DNA of 64,000 bases from Altererythrobacter aquiaggeris (GTDB lineage: Bacteria; Pseudomonadota; Alphaproteobacteria; Sphingomonadales; Sphingomonadaceae), in assembly GCF_037154015.1 (NCBI RefSeq), contig NZ_JBANRL010000001.1, positions 310,001-374,000 of the forward strand. Direction: 5' to 3'. The notes beneath the pieces were generated by a model, which was not told where the DNA came from, ran no database searches, and saw nothing but the letters and a program-made list of their open reading frames with translations. The position numbers and the translations under genes were made by a program. The number at the start of each line of letters is the position of its first letter. The stretch's first letter is position 1. Shown in pieces: positions 20,511 through 29,614 of the stretch.

Positions 20511-22070
20511 ATGCAAAACAGCGAAACGGACAACTTTCTGAGCGCCGGATTCGGCTCCTATCCGGCGATGATCCGGCATTGGGGCAAGGTCCGGCCGGGC
20601 GCGATCGCCATGCGTGACATGACGCGGGAACTGACCTGGGGCGAATTGGCCGGTCAGGTCGACCGAATTGCCGCACGGTTGCAGGAAACCGGGCTGCAGC
20701 GCGGGCAATCGGTTGCGATACTGGGCCTGTCGGACATCGATTATGCGCTGGTTTTTCTTGCGGCGATCCATGCCGGCGGGGTGGCCGCTCCGCTGACCAC
20801 CAGCGCGAGCGCAGCCCAACTGGCCGCAATGGCAGCCGACAGCGGGGCGAGGCATCTGTTTATCGACCGGGCAAAGCTGGATGAGCTTGGCAGCGGCTTC
20901 ATGCCGGAAATGCAGCATATCATACTGGACGAGGAATTAGCCGGTTGGGCGGCGGAGACTGCGGCTTTGGCGGAACTGTTCGAGCCTGCGCCGGGCGATC
21001 CATTCAATATAATTTATTCGAGCGGTACGACAGGAACGCCCAAAGGGATTGTTCACAATCATGCGATGCGCTGGTTCCAGTTTGCCCCCACGGCCAGGGC
21101 TGCCTACAGCCCGCAGGCTCAGGCGCTTGCGGCGACACCGCTTTATTCGAACACCACGATGGTCGCGTTTCTGCCCGCAATTCTGGCGGGCGCCTGCGTT
21201 AATATCATGGGCAGATTTTCTGCGCTCGGCTGGCTGGAAACCGCGCAGCGTTTTGGCGTCACACATGCCATGCTGGTGCCGGTGCAATACAAACGGCTGA
21301 TGGAAGAACCCCGGTTTGGCGAATACGATCTTTCGTCGCTGGCGCTGAAATATTGCACATCGGCCCCGTTTTCGGCTGAACTCAAGGCCGAGGTTCTGCG
21401 CCGGATGCCGGGCGGCCTGATCGAGATTTACGGGATGACCGAAGGCGGGGTGACTTGCCTGCTTTACGCCCATGAACATCCTGACAAACTGCACACGGTG
21501 GGCCGGCCCGCTCCCGGTGGTCACGCAGTCAAAGTGCTGGATGACAACGATAATCAGCTTCCCGCCGGACAGGCGGGACAGATGGTCGGGATCAGCCCCG
21601 CGATGATGGCGGGTTACAAGAACCGCCCGGATGCAACGCGTGAAGCGACATGGACCGATCCGGCGGATGGTTCGGTGTGGATGCGGATGGGCGATATCGG
21701 CAGGATTGATGCGGACGGTTTTGTCGAGCTGGTCGGGCGCGCGAAGGATGTGATAATTTCGGGCGGGTTCAACATTTACCCGATCGATCTTGAACAAGCG
21801 CTGGAAAAGGATGCCAGAGTGGCGGAGGCCGCAGTGGTCGGAATGCCCAGCGAAAAGTGGGGCGAAACGCCGGTCGGATTTGTCAGGCTGGAGGCGGGAG
21901 CGGGCCGGGATCAGGTCGCTTCGGTACTTGCCGAAACCAATGCGGCACTGGGCAAGACGCAGCGGCTGGCCGCATTACATGCGCTGGACGAAATGCCGCG
22001 CAGTCATATCGGGAAATTACTGAAGACCGACTTGCGCGCACTTGCCGCCGAGATTGGCGGGATCGCCTGA
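20511..22070 (+). CDS. Acyl-CoA synthetase (AMP-dependent ligase, class I)
   Basis: A second adenylate-forming ligase, 519 residues from ATG 20511 (a start at 20463 would add 16 residues). The P-loop is YSSGTTGTPKGIVHNH, followed by IYGMTEGG, the hinge region MRMGDIGRIDADGF with GRAKDVIISGGFNIYP, and the end PRSHIGKLLK with the catalytic lysine. It is divergent from gyrB with a 146-nt gap and ends before a strong terminator. It is only distantly related to the ligase at the left end; the substrate is unknown. Confidence 0.87.
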   Translation: MQNSETDNFLSAGFGSYPAMIRHWGKVRPGAIAMRDMTRELTWGELAGQVDRIAARLQETGLQRGQSVAILGLSDIDYALVFLAAIHAGGVAAPLTTSASAAQLAAMAADSGARHLFIDRAKLDELGSGFMPEMQHIILDEELAGWAAETAALAELFEPAPGDPFNIIYSSGTTGTPKGIVHNHAMRWFQFAPTARAAYSPQAQALAATPLYSNTTMVAFLPAILAGACVNIMGRFSALGWLETAQRFGVTHAMLVPVQYKRLMEEPRFGEYDLSSLALKYCTSAPFSAELKAEVLRRMPGGLIEIYGMTEGGVTCLLYAHEHPDKLHTVGRPAPGGHAVKVLDDNDNQLPAGQAGQMVGISPAMMAGYKNRPDATREATWTDPADGSVWMRMGDIGRIDADGFVELVGRAKDVIISGGFNIYPIDLEQALEKDARVAEAAVVGMPSEKWGETPVGFVRLEAGAGRDQVASVLAETNAALGKTQRLAALHALDEMPRSHIGKLLKTDLRALAAEIGGIA

Positions 22071-22112
22071 AACTGCACCAATGCGACGCGGAAATCAGGC
22101 TGGGAAGAAATA

Positions 22113-22173
22113 GGCGGCCGCCCTCGTCTGTCTTGGGGACTGAGGGGGAGGGGAGGACGGCCGCCCGTCTTTT
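22113..22173. terminator. Strong hairpin terminator, probably bidirectional
   Basis: GGCGGCCGCCCTC (22113-22125) pairs with GAGGACGGCCGCC (22153-22165) over 13 positions with one mismatch. A T-rich tail follows on the plus strand, and a weaker T-rich tail lies on the other side. It separates the CoA ligase from a short leftward ORF and would stop both. Confidence 0.75.
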
Positions 22174-22185
22174 CCCGCTTGGCAC

Positions 22186-22269
22186 TCAGGTAAGCGTAGC
22201 GGAAAACATCAAGCCGCTTATCGATGTCGCGACGAGAATAGGCATAAATCTGATCATAAAGAGACGCAT
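22186..22269 (-). CDS. Candidate 27-residue hydrophobic small protein
   Basis: A 27-codon ORF, beginning MRLFMIRFMPILVATSISG and ending in a short Ser/Ala/Thr tail, starts at ATG 22269. AAGGAG at 22282-22277 sits exactly 7 nt upstream, a better ribosome binding site than most genes here have. Two arginines precede a single hydrophobic stretch, as in a one-pass membrane peptide. The ORF stops just before the hairpin terminator. No function is known to me. Evidence is the signal arrangement only. Confidence 0.5.
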   Translation of the reverse strand: MRLFMIRFMPILVATSISGLMFSATLT

Positions 22270-22570
22270 GAGGTTTCTCCTTCTTATGGCGCCGGAGCCG
22301 ACATGCACCGCCCGATTGGCCGCGATGTCAGCTTTCGATCCTTGAAATAATGTTTCGCGGCGCTTTCGCAATTGCGAAGAAAGCGGCCTGAGTTGCATAA
22401 AATTCAACTAAACGATGTTGCGTGCTTTCCCATCGCCAGCAGCGTCTGATACTGGATCGGCGCAGATTGGCCTGCCGATGACCAGAGCAAGCGGCATAAG
22501 AAAGCTGCCCGACAGAGCGGCCGGAGAGAGCGGCTGGACAGTTTGGCCGGGCCCACCTAATTCCGCCCGC
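22270..22570. other. Intergenic region before guaA
   Basis: About 300 nt separate the small leftward ORF from guaA. The guaA frame stays open upstream to 22415, but that stretch has no conserved guaA sequence. I looked for a purine riboswitch or a clear promoter and could not support one. Confidence 0.4.
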
Positions 22571-24175
22571 ATGACCGCTGCTGAAAAATCGCCCGAATCC
22601 AATCTCCCCGATTCTATTCTGATTGTCGACTTTGGCAGCCAGGTCACCCAGCTGATTGCACGGCGCGTGCGCGAGGCTGGCGTATATTCCGAAATCGCCC
22701 CTTTCAGCATGGCGGAGGAAGCTTTTCACCGGATGAAGCCCAAAGGGATCATTCTTTCGGGATCCCCCGCCGGAGTGCCCGAAGAAGGGAGCCCGCGCGC
22801 ACCGCAAATGTTGTTCGAGGCGGGCGTGCCGATCCTGGGCATTTGCTACGGCCAGCAAGTGATGACACATCAGTTGGGCGGTGAAGTGCGGCCCGGCCAC
22901 GAGACCGGAGCTGCCGGAAATCGGGGCGGCGAATTTGGCCGCGCTTTCCTGACGGTAACTGAAGAGTGCGCGCTATTCGACGGGCTGTGGAATGTCGGTG
23001 AGCGCCATCAGGTCTGGATGAGCCACGGCGACAAAGTGACCCGCTTTGCCGAGGGGTTTGACATCGTGGCCACCAGCGACGGCGCGCCATTTGCCGTGAT
23101 CGCCGATGAAGACCGCAAATTCTACGGCACGCAATTCCACCCGGAAGTCGTGCACACGCCGGACGGCGCAAAACTGATCGCCAATTTCGTGCGCCATGTG
23201 TGCGGGCTCAAGGGCGACTGGACGATGGCCGAATTTCGCAAGACCAAGATCGACGAAATTCGCGCGCAGGTCGGGACAGGCAAAGTCATTTGCGGCCTCA
23301 GCGGCGGTGTCGATAGCGCAGTTGCCGCCGTGCTGATCCACGAAGCGATCGGTGAACAGCTGACCTGCGTATTCGTCGATCACGGGCTGATGCGGATGAA
23401 CGAGGCCGAACAGGTCGTCACCCTGTTTCGCGACCATTACAATATTCCGCTGATCCACAAGGATGTAAGCGGGATATTTCTTGGCGGGCTCAAAGGCGAA
23501 ACCGATCCCGAAAAGAAGCGCAAGTTCATCGGCAAGACATTTATCGATGTGTTCGAAGCCGAAGCCAAGGCCATCGGCGGCGCAGATTTCCTCGCGCAGG
23601 GCACGCTTTATCCCGATGTAATCGAAAGTGTCAGCTTTACCGGCGGTCCCAGCGTGACGATCAAAAGCCACCATAATGTCGGCGGTCTGCCCGAACGGAT
23701 GAATATGCAGCTGGTCGAACCGCTGCGCGAATTGTTCAAGGACGAGGTCCGCGATCTTGGCCGCGAGTTGGGGCTGCCCGATGTGTTTGTCGGCCGGCAT
23801 CCATTTCCCGGTCCCGGCCTTGCCATCCGCATTCCCGGCGAAGTAACCGAGGAACGCTGTGATATCCTGCGCAAAGCCGACGCGATTTATCTCGAGGAAA
23901 TTCGCAATGCCGGATTGTATGACGCGATCTGGCAGGCATTTGCCGTGTTGCTACCGGTAAAAACGGTTGGCGTGATGGGCGACAGCCGCACTTACGATAA
24001 CGTCTGCGCGCTGCGCGCCGTGACCAGCACTGACGGTATGACAGCCGATATCTACCCTTTCGACGCCAGTTTCCTGAGCGCAGTTTCCACCCGCATCATC
24101 AACGAAGTGCAGGGGATCAACCGCGTGGTCTATGACTACACCAGCAAACCGCCGGGCACGATCGAGTGGGAGTAA
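22571..24175 (+). CDS. guaA: GMP synthase (glutamine-hydrolysing)
   Basis: GuaA converts XMP to GMP. This 534-residue chain has a class I glutamine amidotransferase domain with nucleophile Cys92 in GICYGQQ and QFHPEVVHT, then the ATP-pyrophosphatase domain with the PP-loop [12 protein letters not shown]. Near the dimerisation domain are [17 protein letters not shown] and the C-terminal [20 protein letters not shown] 22571 precedes the conserved [21 protein letters not shown] by few residues, so it is preferred, though its ribosome binding site is weak. Confidence 0.96.
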   Translation: MTAAEKSPESNLPDSILIVDFGSQVTQLIARRVREAGVYSEIAPFSMAEEAFHRMKPKGIILSGSPAGVPEEGSPRAPQMLFEAGVPILGICYGQQVMTHQLGGEVRPGHETGAAGNRGGEFGRAFLTVTEECALFDGLWNVGERHQVWMSHGDKVTRFAEGFDIVATSDGAPFAVIADEDRKFYGTQFHPEVVHTPDGAKLIANFVRHVCGLKGDWTMAEFRKTKIDEIRAQVGTGKVICGLSGGVDSAVAAVLIHEAIGEQLTCVFVDHGLMRMNEAEQVVTLFRDHYNIPLIHKDVSGIFLGGLKGETDPEKKRKFIGKTFIDVFEAEAKAIGGADFLAQGTLYPDVIESVSFTGGPSVTIKSHHNVGGLPERMNMQLVEPLRELFKDEVRDLGRELGLPDVFVGRHPFPGPGLAIRIPGEVTEERCDILRKADAIYLEEIRNAGLYDAIWQAFAVLLPVKTVGVMGDSRTYDNVCALRAVTSTDGMTADIYPFDASFLSAVSTRIINEVQGINRVVYDYTSKPPGTIEWE

Positions 24176-24223
24176 GACGGCGGGCACTGCGTCGAGCGGG
24201 AGCGCGGTGAGGGCCCGGTTGAC

Positions 24224-24248
24224 GGAACATTCGCTGTAAACGCACGTT
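24224..24248 (+). promoter_or_regulatory. EcfG-type (general stress sigma) promoter candidate
   Basis: GGAAC at 24224-24228 and CGTT at 24245-24248 are separated by 16 nt, the consensus for the alphaproteobacterial EcfG sigma factor. The -10 element ends 25 nt before the CHRD lipoprotein start, leaving room for the AAAGGAG ribosome binding site. One exact match per window of this size is expected by chance, so position is the main support. Confidence 0.6.
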
Positions 24249-24273
24249 GAAAAGTGAACAAAGGAGTTCCGAC

Positions 24274-24717
24274 ATGATCCGACACATCGCCCTGGCCGCC
24301 GCCGCAACTGTTACCCTGACCGGCTGCGAGACGTTGGAAGAAGCATATACCGAACGGACTTCTTCGACCTACCGGGCTGAACTGTCAGGGGCCAACGAAG
24401 TCCATGCGGGTGATCCCGATGGCTCCGGATCGGCAGAAATTAGCGTGGCGGATGAATTGACCCGTGTCTGCTGGGATCTGAACAAATTGCAAAACCTTGG
24501 CCCGATCACCGGAGCGCACGTCCACCGCGGTGCTGCCGGGACGGACGGACCTGTCGTTCTGGTGTTGCAACAGGCTACCGAAGGCGGATGGCGCGGATGC
24601 AGCAGCGACACGTCATGGGTGCAAAAGGCGTTTGACGAAGGATTGTCCAATTATTACGTCAACGTTCACACCGTAGAATATCCCAAAGGCGCGATACGCG
24701 GACAATTGCAGCGATAA
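24274..24717 (+). CDS. CHRD-domain lipoprotein
   Basis: A 147-residue exported protein with lipobox LTGC near residue 18. The body is a CHRD domain: YRAELSGANEVHAGDPDGSG, then GAHVHRGAAGTDGPVV and the C-terminal YYVNVHTVEYPKGAIRGQL. CHRD domains are beta-rich modules of unclear function in bacteria. The start at ATG 24274 is fixed by AAAGGAG 8 nt upstream. An EcfG-type promoter lies at 24224-24248, suggesting stress induction. Confidence 0.86.
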   Translation: MIRHIALAAAATVTLTGCETLEEAYTERTSSTYRAELSGANEVHAGDPDGSGSAEISVADELTRVCWDLNKLQNLGPITGAHVHRGAAGTDGPVVLVLQQATEGGWRGCSSDTSWVQKAFDEGLSNYYVNVHTVEYPKGAIRGQLQR

Positions 24718-24736
24718 TTGAAAGCTCACGGGTCGC

Positions 24737-25441
24737 TTGCAACTCTCACTGGGCTCTGATCCGCGAACCGCAACGCTGCGTATGATGCAGCAGGCGCTGA
24801 TTGGGCGTTTTGGCCGGATCGGACGCCAACATACCAAACGTACCGATCCGGTCTGGACGCTTGTTCAGGGCGTGATCGGTGCGCGCACCAAAACGGAAAT
24901 TTCCAACGCGGCGACCGATCAATTGCACATGACATTCGGGTCGTGGGAAGCGGTCGCTTCCGCCCCGCTCGATGCGTTAACCGATGTGCTTGCCAAACAA
25001 ACTTTTTCCGAACAATCTGCCCGGCGGCTCAAGGATTGTCTTGCGGCAATCATTGCCGAACGCGGCGAGGCCGACCTGCGCCATTTGTCGAACCAATCGA
25101 CGCCCGACGCGATGATGTGGCTGGAAAACTTGCCCGGCGTGGGACGCAAGATTGCCGCCGGAGTGATGAATACCAGCATCTTTGCCCGCAAGGCACTGGT
25201 GATCGACAGTCATCACCGGCGGATCATGCAGCGTATGGGGCTGGTCCCGGCCAAGGCCGACACCGCGCGCGCCTATGATGCGTTGATGCCGGCCATTCCC
25301 GACGAATGGTCCGCTGCCGAACTCGATGAACATCATTTGCTTGTGAAGCGGCTGGGGCAGGAAATCTGCCGCCCCTCAGCACCGCAATGCGCACGCTGTC
25401 CGGTTTCAGAAATGTGCGAGTTTGCTGCAGCTAGGCGCTGA
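24737..25441 (+). CDS. Endonuclease III-family DNA glycosylase/AP lyase
   Basis: A 234-residue HhH-GPD protein for base-excision repair. The helix-hairpin-helix is LENLPGVGRKIAAGV with the lyase Lys138, and the catalytic aspartate is Asp157 in VIDSHHRRIMQRM. The C-terminus has C-x6-C-x2-C-x5-C, the endonuclease III [4Fe-4S] spacing. It diverges from canonical Nth around the catalytic loop (DSHH in place of DTHV) and so may prefer another lesion. TTG 24737 is used; ATG 24782 is an alternative that would shorten the first helix. Confidence 0.83.
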   Translation: MQLSLGSDPRTATLRMMQQALIGRFGRIGRQHTKRTDPVWTLVQGVIGARTKTEISNAATDQLHMTFGSWEAVASAPLDALTDVLAKQTFSEQSARRLKDCLAAIIAERGEADLRHLSNQSTPDAMMWLENLPGVGRKIAAGVMNTSIFARKALVIDSHHRRIMQRMGLVPAKADTARAYDALMPAIPDEWSAAELDEHHLLVKRLGQEICRPSAPQCARCPVSEMCEFAAARR

Positions 25442-26408
25442 ACCCGACACCGGTCAGCTGCTCGGATTTTGTCCAGAGCCGCTGTGCCAGATCCTCGTCG
25501 CGGATGTGCGGTGATACGCCTGAGCCGCGGGGCGTATTCTCGTCGGCCATCGCGCCAATGTTGCAATCCTCGCAATAGACGCCGCCCATATCTTCCAGCA
25601 TTGGCGAGGTTGCGCACCAAACGCTGGTGGCGGCGCCTTGCTCGACCGTTTTGAAGGATTCGTGCGCATTACCGTCTTCGTCATACCAGCCCATCGCGAC
25701 CTGTTCTTCCATCGTCAGATGGCGCTGCAGCGGAGTGGTTATTCCGCCGGGATGGACCGCAAAGGCGCGCACGCCCCTGGCCTCGCCAATCTTGTCCAAT
25801 TGCAGCGCAAACAGCGCGTTGGCTGATTTGGCCTGACCGTAAGCAGGCCATTTTGCATATTCGCGCCGCTTCCAGTTCAGATCGTCGAGATCCAGGCCGT
25901 TCAGGCGGTGTCCCACCGATGATACCGCAACAACGCGTGCGGAGTCGCCACTTTTACCGGCCTCTGTCAGCAGCGGCCACAGCCGTGCGGTAAGCTGGAA
26001 ATGACCCAGGTGGTTAGTCGCAAACTGGCTTTCATAACCGCGCTCGTCGCGGGTCAGGGGGTTGGCCATGATCGCGGCATTGTTCACCAGAATGTCGATC
26101 CGGTCGAGCAGCTTCATTGCTTCACCCGCGAAGGCATCGATCGATTCAGGATCGGACAGATCGAGCGGCAGGATCGTGATGTTGCCCGGCATATCCGCGA
26201 GAACCTGCGCTGCGGTATCGGGCCTGCGCGCCCCGACGACCACATGCGCGCCCTTGTTCGCCAGTGCCCTGACGGTTTCGGTTCCCAGTCCCGAATAGCC
26301 TCCGGTTACGACCACGGTTTTGCCGGTGAGATCGATACCTTCGGCAACCTCAAGCGCGGTGGAGCGATTACCAAATGGTGAATTAATCGGCGTTTGCGGC
26401 GATACCAT
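25431..26408 (-). CDS. Short-chain dehydrogenase/oxidoreductase
   Basis: A 325-residue SDR of the retinol-dehydrogenase-like type. The cofactor motif is TGGYSGLGTETV, the structural motif NNAAIM, and the active site has SSVGH with Tyr and Lys in YGQAK. The C-terminal extension holds VYCEDCNIGAMA. The longer length compared with classical SDRs is usual for this group. ATG 26408 follows AAAGGA. It overlaps the endonuclease gene tail to tail by 11 nt. The substrate is unknown. Confidence 0.86.
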   Translation of the reverse strand: MVSPQTPINSPFGNRSTALEVAEGIDLTGKTVVVTGGYSGLGTETVRALANKGAHVVVGARRPDTAAQVLADMPGNITILPLDLSDPESIDAFAGEAMKLLDRIDILVNNAAIMANPLTRDERGYESQFATNHLGHFQLTARLWPLLTEAGKSGDSARVVAVSSVGHRLNGLDLDDLNWKRREYAKWPAYGQAKSANALFALQLDKIGEARGVRAFAVHPGGITTPLQRHLTMEEQVAMGWYDEDGNAHESFKTVEQGAATSVWCATSPMLEDMGGVYCEDCNIGAMADENTPRGSGVSPHIRDEDLAQRLWTKSEQLTGVGFSA

Positions 26409-26590
26409 GAATAATCCTTTGCAAAGGCACAACCGCGGGATGACGCTGCGGAATCAGGCATATCCTGCGTCAGATCACACGTTTCGACAAGGGTTTTGGG
26501 TGCCGCGCAAACAGGTCTGACCCTTGCACGGCGCGCATTTCTGGGTGATCCAGCCAACCGACAAACACACGACATCAACCGGAGAGCCTC

Positions 26591-27565
26591 ATGAAAACTG
26601 CCATCACCGAAATGTTCGGCATCCAGCACCCCATCATCCAGGGCGGAATGCACTGGGTGGGATTTGCCGAAATGGCTGCGGCGGTTTCCAACGCTGGCGG
26701 ACTTGGCACTATCACCGGCCTGACCCAGAAAACACCTGCCGATCTGGCCAACGAAATCGCCCGCTGCAAGGATATGACCGACAAACCCTTTGCAGTGAAC
26801 ATCACAATTCTGCCCACGCTAACCCCGCCCGATTATCCCGGTATCATAAGGGCGGTAATCGACGGCGGCGTGAAAGTGGTGGAAACAGCGGGACGCAATC
26901 CTGCCGAATTGTTGCCACCGCTGAAAGATGCCGGGATCAAGGTAATCCATAAATGCACCAGCGTGCGCCATTCGCTCAAGGCGCAGGAAATCGGCTGCGA
27001 TGCCGTTTCGGTCGATGGCTTCGAATGCGGCGGCCATCCGGGCGAAGACGATGTGCCCAATTTCATCCTGCTGCCGCGTGCGGCCGACGAACTGGAAATT
27101 CCGTTCGTATCAAGCGGCGGCATGGCGGACGGGCGCAGCCTTGTGGCGTCGCTCGCGATGGGGGCGCAGGGCATGAACATGGGCACGCGGTTCATCGCCA
27201 CGCAGGAAGCACCCGTTCACCAGAATGTGAAAGATGCCATTGTCGCGGCCAGCGAGCTTGATACGCGGCTGGTGATGCGCTCGCTGCGGAACACCGAACG
27301 TGTGCTCAACAACGATGCGGTCCAGCGCCTGTTGCAAAAGGAAAAGGAACTTGGCGACGCGCTGACGATCCAGGACATTTTGCCCGAGGTTGCAGGCGTC
27401 TATCCCTCGATCATGCAGGAAGGCGATATGGACAAGGGCGCGTGGAGCTGCGGGATGGTTGCCGGGCTGATCAGCGATATCCCGACCTGTCAGGAATTGA
27501 TCGACGGGATCATGGCTGATGCCGAAGCAATCCTTGGCCGGATGAACGCGATGCAGGCCGGCTGA
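26591..27565 (+). CDS. Nitronate monooxygenase family flavoprotein
   Basis: This 324-residue TIM-barrel FMN enzyme begins with FGIQHPIIQGGMHWVG and contains FECGGHPGEDD, where the histidine matches the catalytic base of nitronate monooxygenases, plus SSGGMADGRSLVASLAMGA for phosphate binding. It would oxidise alkyl nitronates or act as a related NADH:quinone reductase; the family cannot be split by eye. GGAGAG lies 6 nt before the ATG. Confidence 0.87.
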   Translation: MKTAITEMFGIQHPIIQGGMHWVGFAEMAAAVSNAGGLGTITGLTQKTPADLANEIARCKDMTDKPFAVNITILPTLTPPDYPGIIRAVIDGGVKVVETAGRNPAELLPPLKDAGIKVIHKCTSVRHSLKAQEIGCDAVSVDGFECGGHPGEDDVPNFILLPRAADELEIPFVSSGGMADGRSLVASLAMGAQGMNMGTRFIATQEAPVHQNVKDAIVAASELDTRLVMRSLRNTERVLNNDAVQRLLQKEKELGDALTIQDILPEVAGVYPSIMQEGDMDKGAWSCGMVAGLISDIPTCQELIDGIMADAEAILGRMNAMQAG

Positions 27566-27568
27566 CGC

Positions 27569-28120
27569 CTACCAGCTGAACCCTTCATCGATTGCGGCTT
27601 GTTCTTCCGGCGTCGTGTCGCGGTCCAGAACCTTGTTGCGGTGGGGAAACCGGCCAAATCGTGCGATCATGGCGTGATGGCTGTTCGCGTATTCCGAATT
27701 GCCTGGCAGATGGTCGGAAAAATACGCCAGGCTTGCCTCCTGATCAGCCAGGTCTTCGCTATGCATCAGCGGCATGGCGATGAACTGGCGTTGCTGATCG
27801 GGTAATTCGGCATCCCATCCCTGATCGATGACATGCCGGGCAATGTCGCGCGCCAACCCGTCATAGGCGAAGGCTGCGGCTTTTCCGCGATAGATATTTC
27901 GGGGAACCTGATCGAATAACAGGATTGCCGCCTGCGCGAGCTTCAGGTCGCGCGTGAAATTACTGGCGGGCTGCGCGCCCAACGCCATCAGCTTGCGTTC
28001 GAACCGCACGCGCAACAGATGGTCCATGCGGCTGTTGGGCTTGAACCAGTCGGCCGGTTCCATCTCTTCGAACCAGATATGCAACAGTTCGGCCGCCCAG
28101 GGGCGCTGTGCGGCTGCCAT
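27569..28120 (-). CDS. DUF924 family protein
   Basis: A 183-residue soluble protein with the DUF924 pattern: LLHIWFEEMEPADWFKPN at the start, ILLFDQVPRNIYRGKAAAF in the middle, and MPLMHSEDLADQE near the end. The family looks TPR-like and has no settled role. ATG 28120 begins at the conserved N-terminus; upstream codons to 28225 look like noncoding read-through. It ends 4 nt from the convergent monooxygenase gene. Confidence 0.83.
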   Translation of the reverse strand: MAAAQRPWAAELLHIWFEEMEPADWFKPNSRMDHLLRVRFERKLMALGAQPASNFTRDLKLAQAAILLFDQVPRNIYRGKAAAFAYDGLARDIARHVIDQGWDAELPDQQRQFIAMPLMHSEDLADQEASLAYFSDHLPGNSEYANSHHAMIARFGRFPHRNKVLDRDTTPEEQAAIDEGFSW

Positions 28121-28125
28121 ATTGT

Positions 28126-28548
28126 CTAATCCATCTTCTTGTAGGGAACGAAGTCGTTGAGCGTGACAAAGCCGCGAAGAAAGCCGGACCCACGATCGAT
28201 CATCTTTATGGGCTGGTTGTGGCATAACTGGTTGGTCCCGCGATATTCGATCAGCAGAACATCATCGTCATCCAGCGTTTCGGGATAATCGGGCACATTC
28301 ACGAATATCGTATTGCCACGCTTCATATAGAGCGCGGTCCTGTCGATGACCGTGAATTGTTGATTGCTTGCCGGGCTGATGCAGCGGACAGGTTCGCCGG
28401 CAATGTATCCTTCGGTAAGCTCTGCCAGTTTAAGCTGTCCGCGTTCGGCAGCGGCGGCGCGGGCGGCTTCGTTGCTGGTTGTGCAACCGCCGGCCAATGC
28501 CGTAAATGCAGCAACGGCCAAAACTACTGAAGCACGGGAACGGCGCAT
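28126..28548 (-). CDS. Predicted lipoprotein, unknown function
   Basis: A 140-residue protein with a signal peptide ending in LAGGC. The mature part has two cysteines (VRCISP and LCHNQP) that could form a disulfide, and an acidic patch PETLDDDDVLL. No family was recognised. AAGGAG 8 nt before ATG 28548 fixes the start. It lies just upstream of the DUF924 gene on the same strand and may be co-transcribed. Confidence 0.75.
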   Translation of the reverse strand: MRRSRASVVLAVAAFTALAGGCTTSNEAARAAAAERGQLKLAELTEGYIAGEPVRCISPASNQQFTVIDRTALYMKRGNTIFVNVPDYPETLDDDDVLLIEYRGTNQLCHNQPIKMIDRGSGFLRGFVTLNDFVPYKKMD

Positions 28549-28601
28549 CGGGTGTCTCCTTGAAAGCGGAGAGCCTATCATATCAGGCTGAACCGCTGCT
28601 G

Positions 28602-28850
28602 TCAGGATGCTGCCGAGCTGATATCGCGCAGTCCTGACTGGTCCGCCCCATCTGCGGGGCCGCCCTTCAGGATAAATCGCTTGTCGCAATATCCGCAGTC
28701 GACATAGCCATGTTCGTCGATTTCCAGCCAGACGCGCGGATGCCCCAGCGCGGACGGCGAAAATCCGCTGCCGCGCCGGATGGCGACCGCGCCGTCGCAT
28801 TGGACGCGGCGGGTTTCGACAAGGGCGGTTTCAGGTGGCGGTATCGACAT
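28602..28850 (-). CDS. Zinc-finger (zf-CHCC, NDUFS6-like) protein
   Basis: An 82-residue protein whose core, [20 protein letters not shown], followed by KRFIL, matches zf-CHCC, the family of the complex I accessory subunit NDUFS6. One histidine and two C-x2-C cysteines form the visible metal site, and an upstream Cys in RVQCDG is the fourth candidate. In alphaproteobacteria this protein probably accompanies NADH dehydrogenase; no nuo genes are nearby. The ribosome binding site is weak. Confidence 0.78.
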   Translation of the reverse strand: MSIPPPETALVETRRVQCDGAVAIRRGSGFSPSALGHPRVWLEIDEHGYVDCGYCDKRFILKGGPADGADQSGLRDISSAAS

Positions 28851-28914
28851 GGATGCCGCGATAATCGCTGCCAGTCATCCGCGCAATAGCAACCGCGCCA
28901 GACAGGCAGGGTAT

Positions 28915-29508
28915 TTATTTGTAATCGAGCCGGACCTCGAAGCTGCCCGAATAAACGCCCGGGGCCTGATTGGCGCCGACATTCAACGTGCCCCCGACAC
29001 GGAAGGCAAAGACGCCTGATGGGCTTAATATCTCGTACCGCACGAAACCCTTACCCTTGCCGCTCTGCACCAGCATCGGATCGCCATCGACCACGAAGCG
29101 GGTGACAGTCATGGCCGTACCCGGACCGGTTAGCGGGATGCTGTCGCCCGGCGGCAGTTTTATGCGGACAGTCTGCCGCGGGTCTCCTGCGCCGGTAAAC
29201 AGGGCTGGTTGGCATTCATTGACATGGATTAATCCGGCGCTCGGGGTGCAAGTGGCCGTGGCTGTAGGCACCATCACCACCGTTCCGGCGACGGGACCGG
29301 CTATACTGCCGAAATCCATGTCTTTCGCTTTGGTAATCGTCAATGCGCCGATAACCGAAACTTCGCTTTGTCCGGCGGCGGTATCCAGGCTCTGCGCGTG
29401 CACCGGTGCGGCTACCAGAACCGCCGCGATGGCGCCCATGGCAAGCGTGCGCGCAAGCCGCGCGGCAACGCCCGAAAGGCGCAGCGTGCCGATATTGGTG
29501 TGTTCCAT
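28915..29508 (-). CDS. Secreted DUF4402 protein (copy 1)
   Basis: A 197-residue exported protein. The signal peptide ends in APVHAQ. The mature part begins with LTITKAKDMDFGSIAG and ends with GVFAFRVGGTLNVGANQAPG and SFEVRLDYK, the DUF4402 pattern. Two cysteines (TATCTPS and NECQP) could pair. The start at 29508 is chosen at the signal peptide; an in-frame ATG lies 7 codons upstream. It is the second of two tandem paralogues and possibly fimbria- or surface-related, but this is not established. Confidence 0.82.
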   Translation of the reverse strand: MEHTNIGTLRLSGVAARLARTLAMGAIAAVLVAAPVHAQSLDTAAGQSEVSVIGALTITKAKDMDFGSIAGPVAGTVVMVPTATATCTPSAGLIHVNECQPALFTGAGDPRQTVRIKLPPGDSIPLTGPGTAMTVTRFVVDGDPMLVQSGKGKGFVRYEILSPSGVFAFRVGGTLNVGANQAPGVYSGSFEVRLDYK

Positions 29509-29614
29509 ATTCTGACTTTTACCCCGCATTGTCTGAAGGGGGCATAAGTCACTATGGTTACTATCGGGTTTACCGGCGCCGTTCACTGTCCGGCCCGGCC
29601 AGTATTGCCTGCAC

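Noticed and set aside
22270-22570. Purine riboswitch before guaA
   Set aside because: No conserved three-way-junction core was seen, and only weak local inverted repeats are present.
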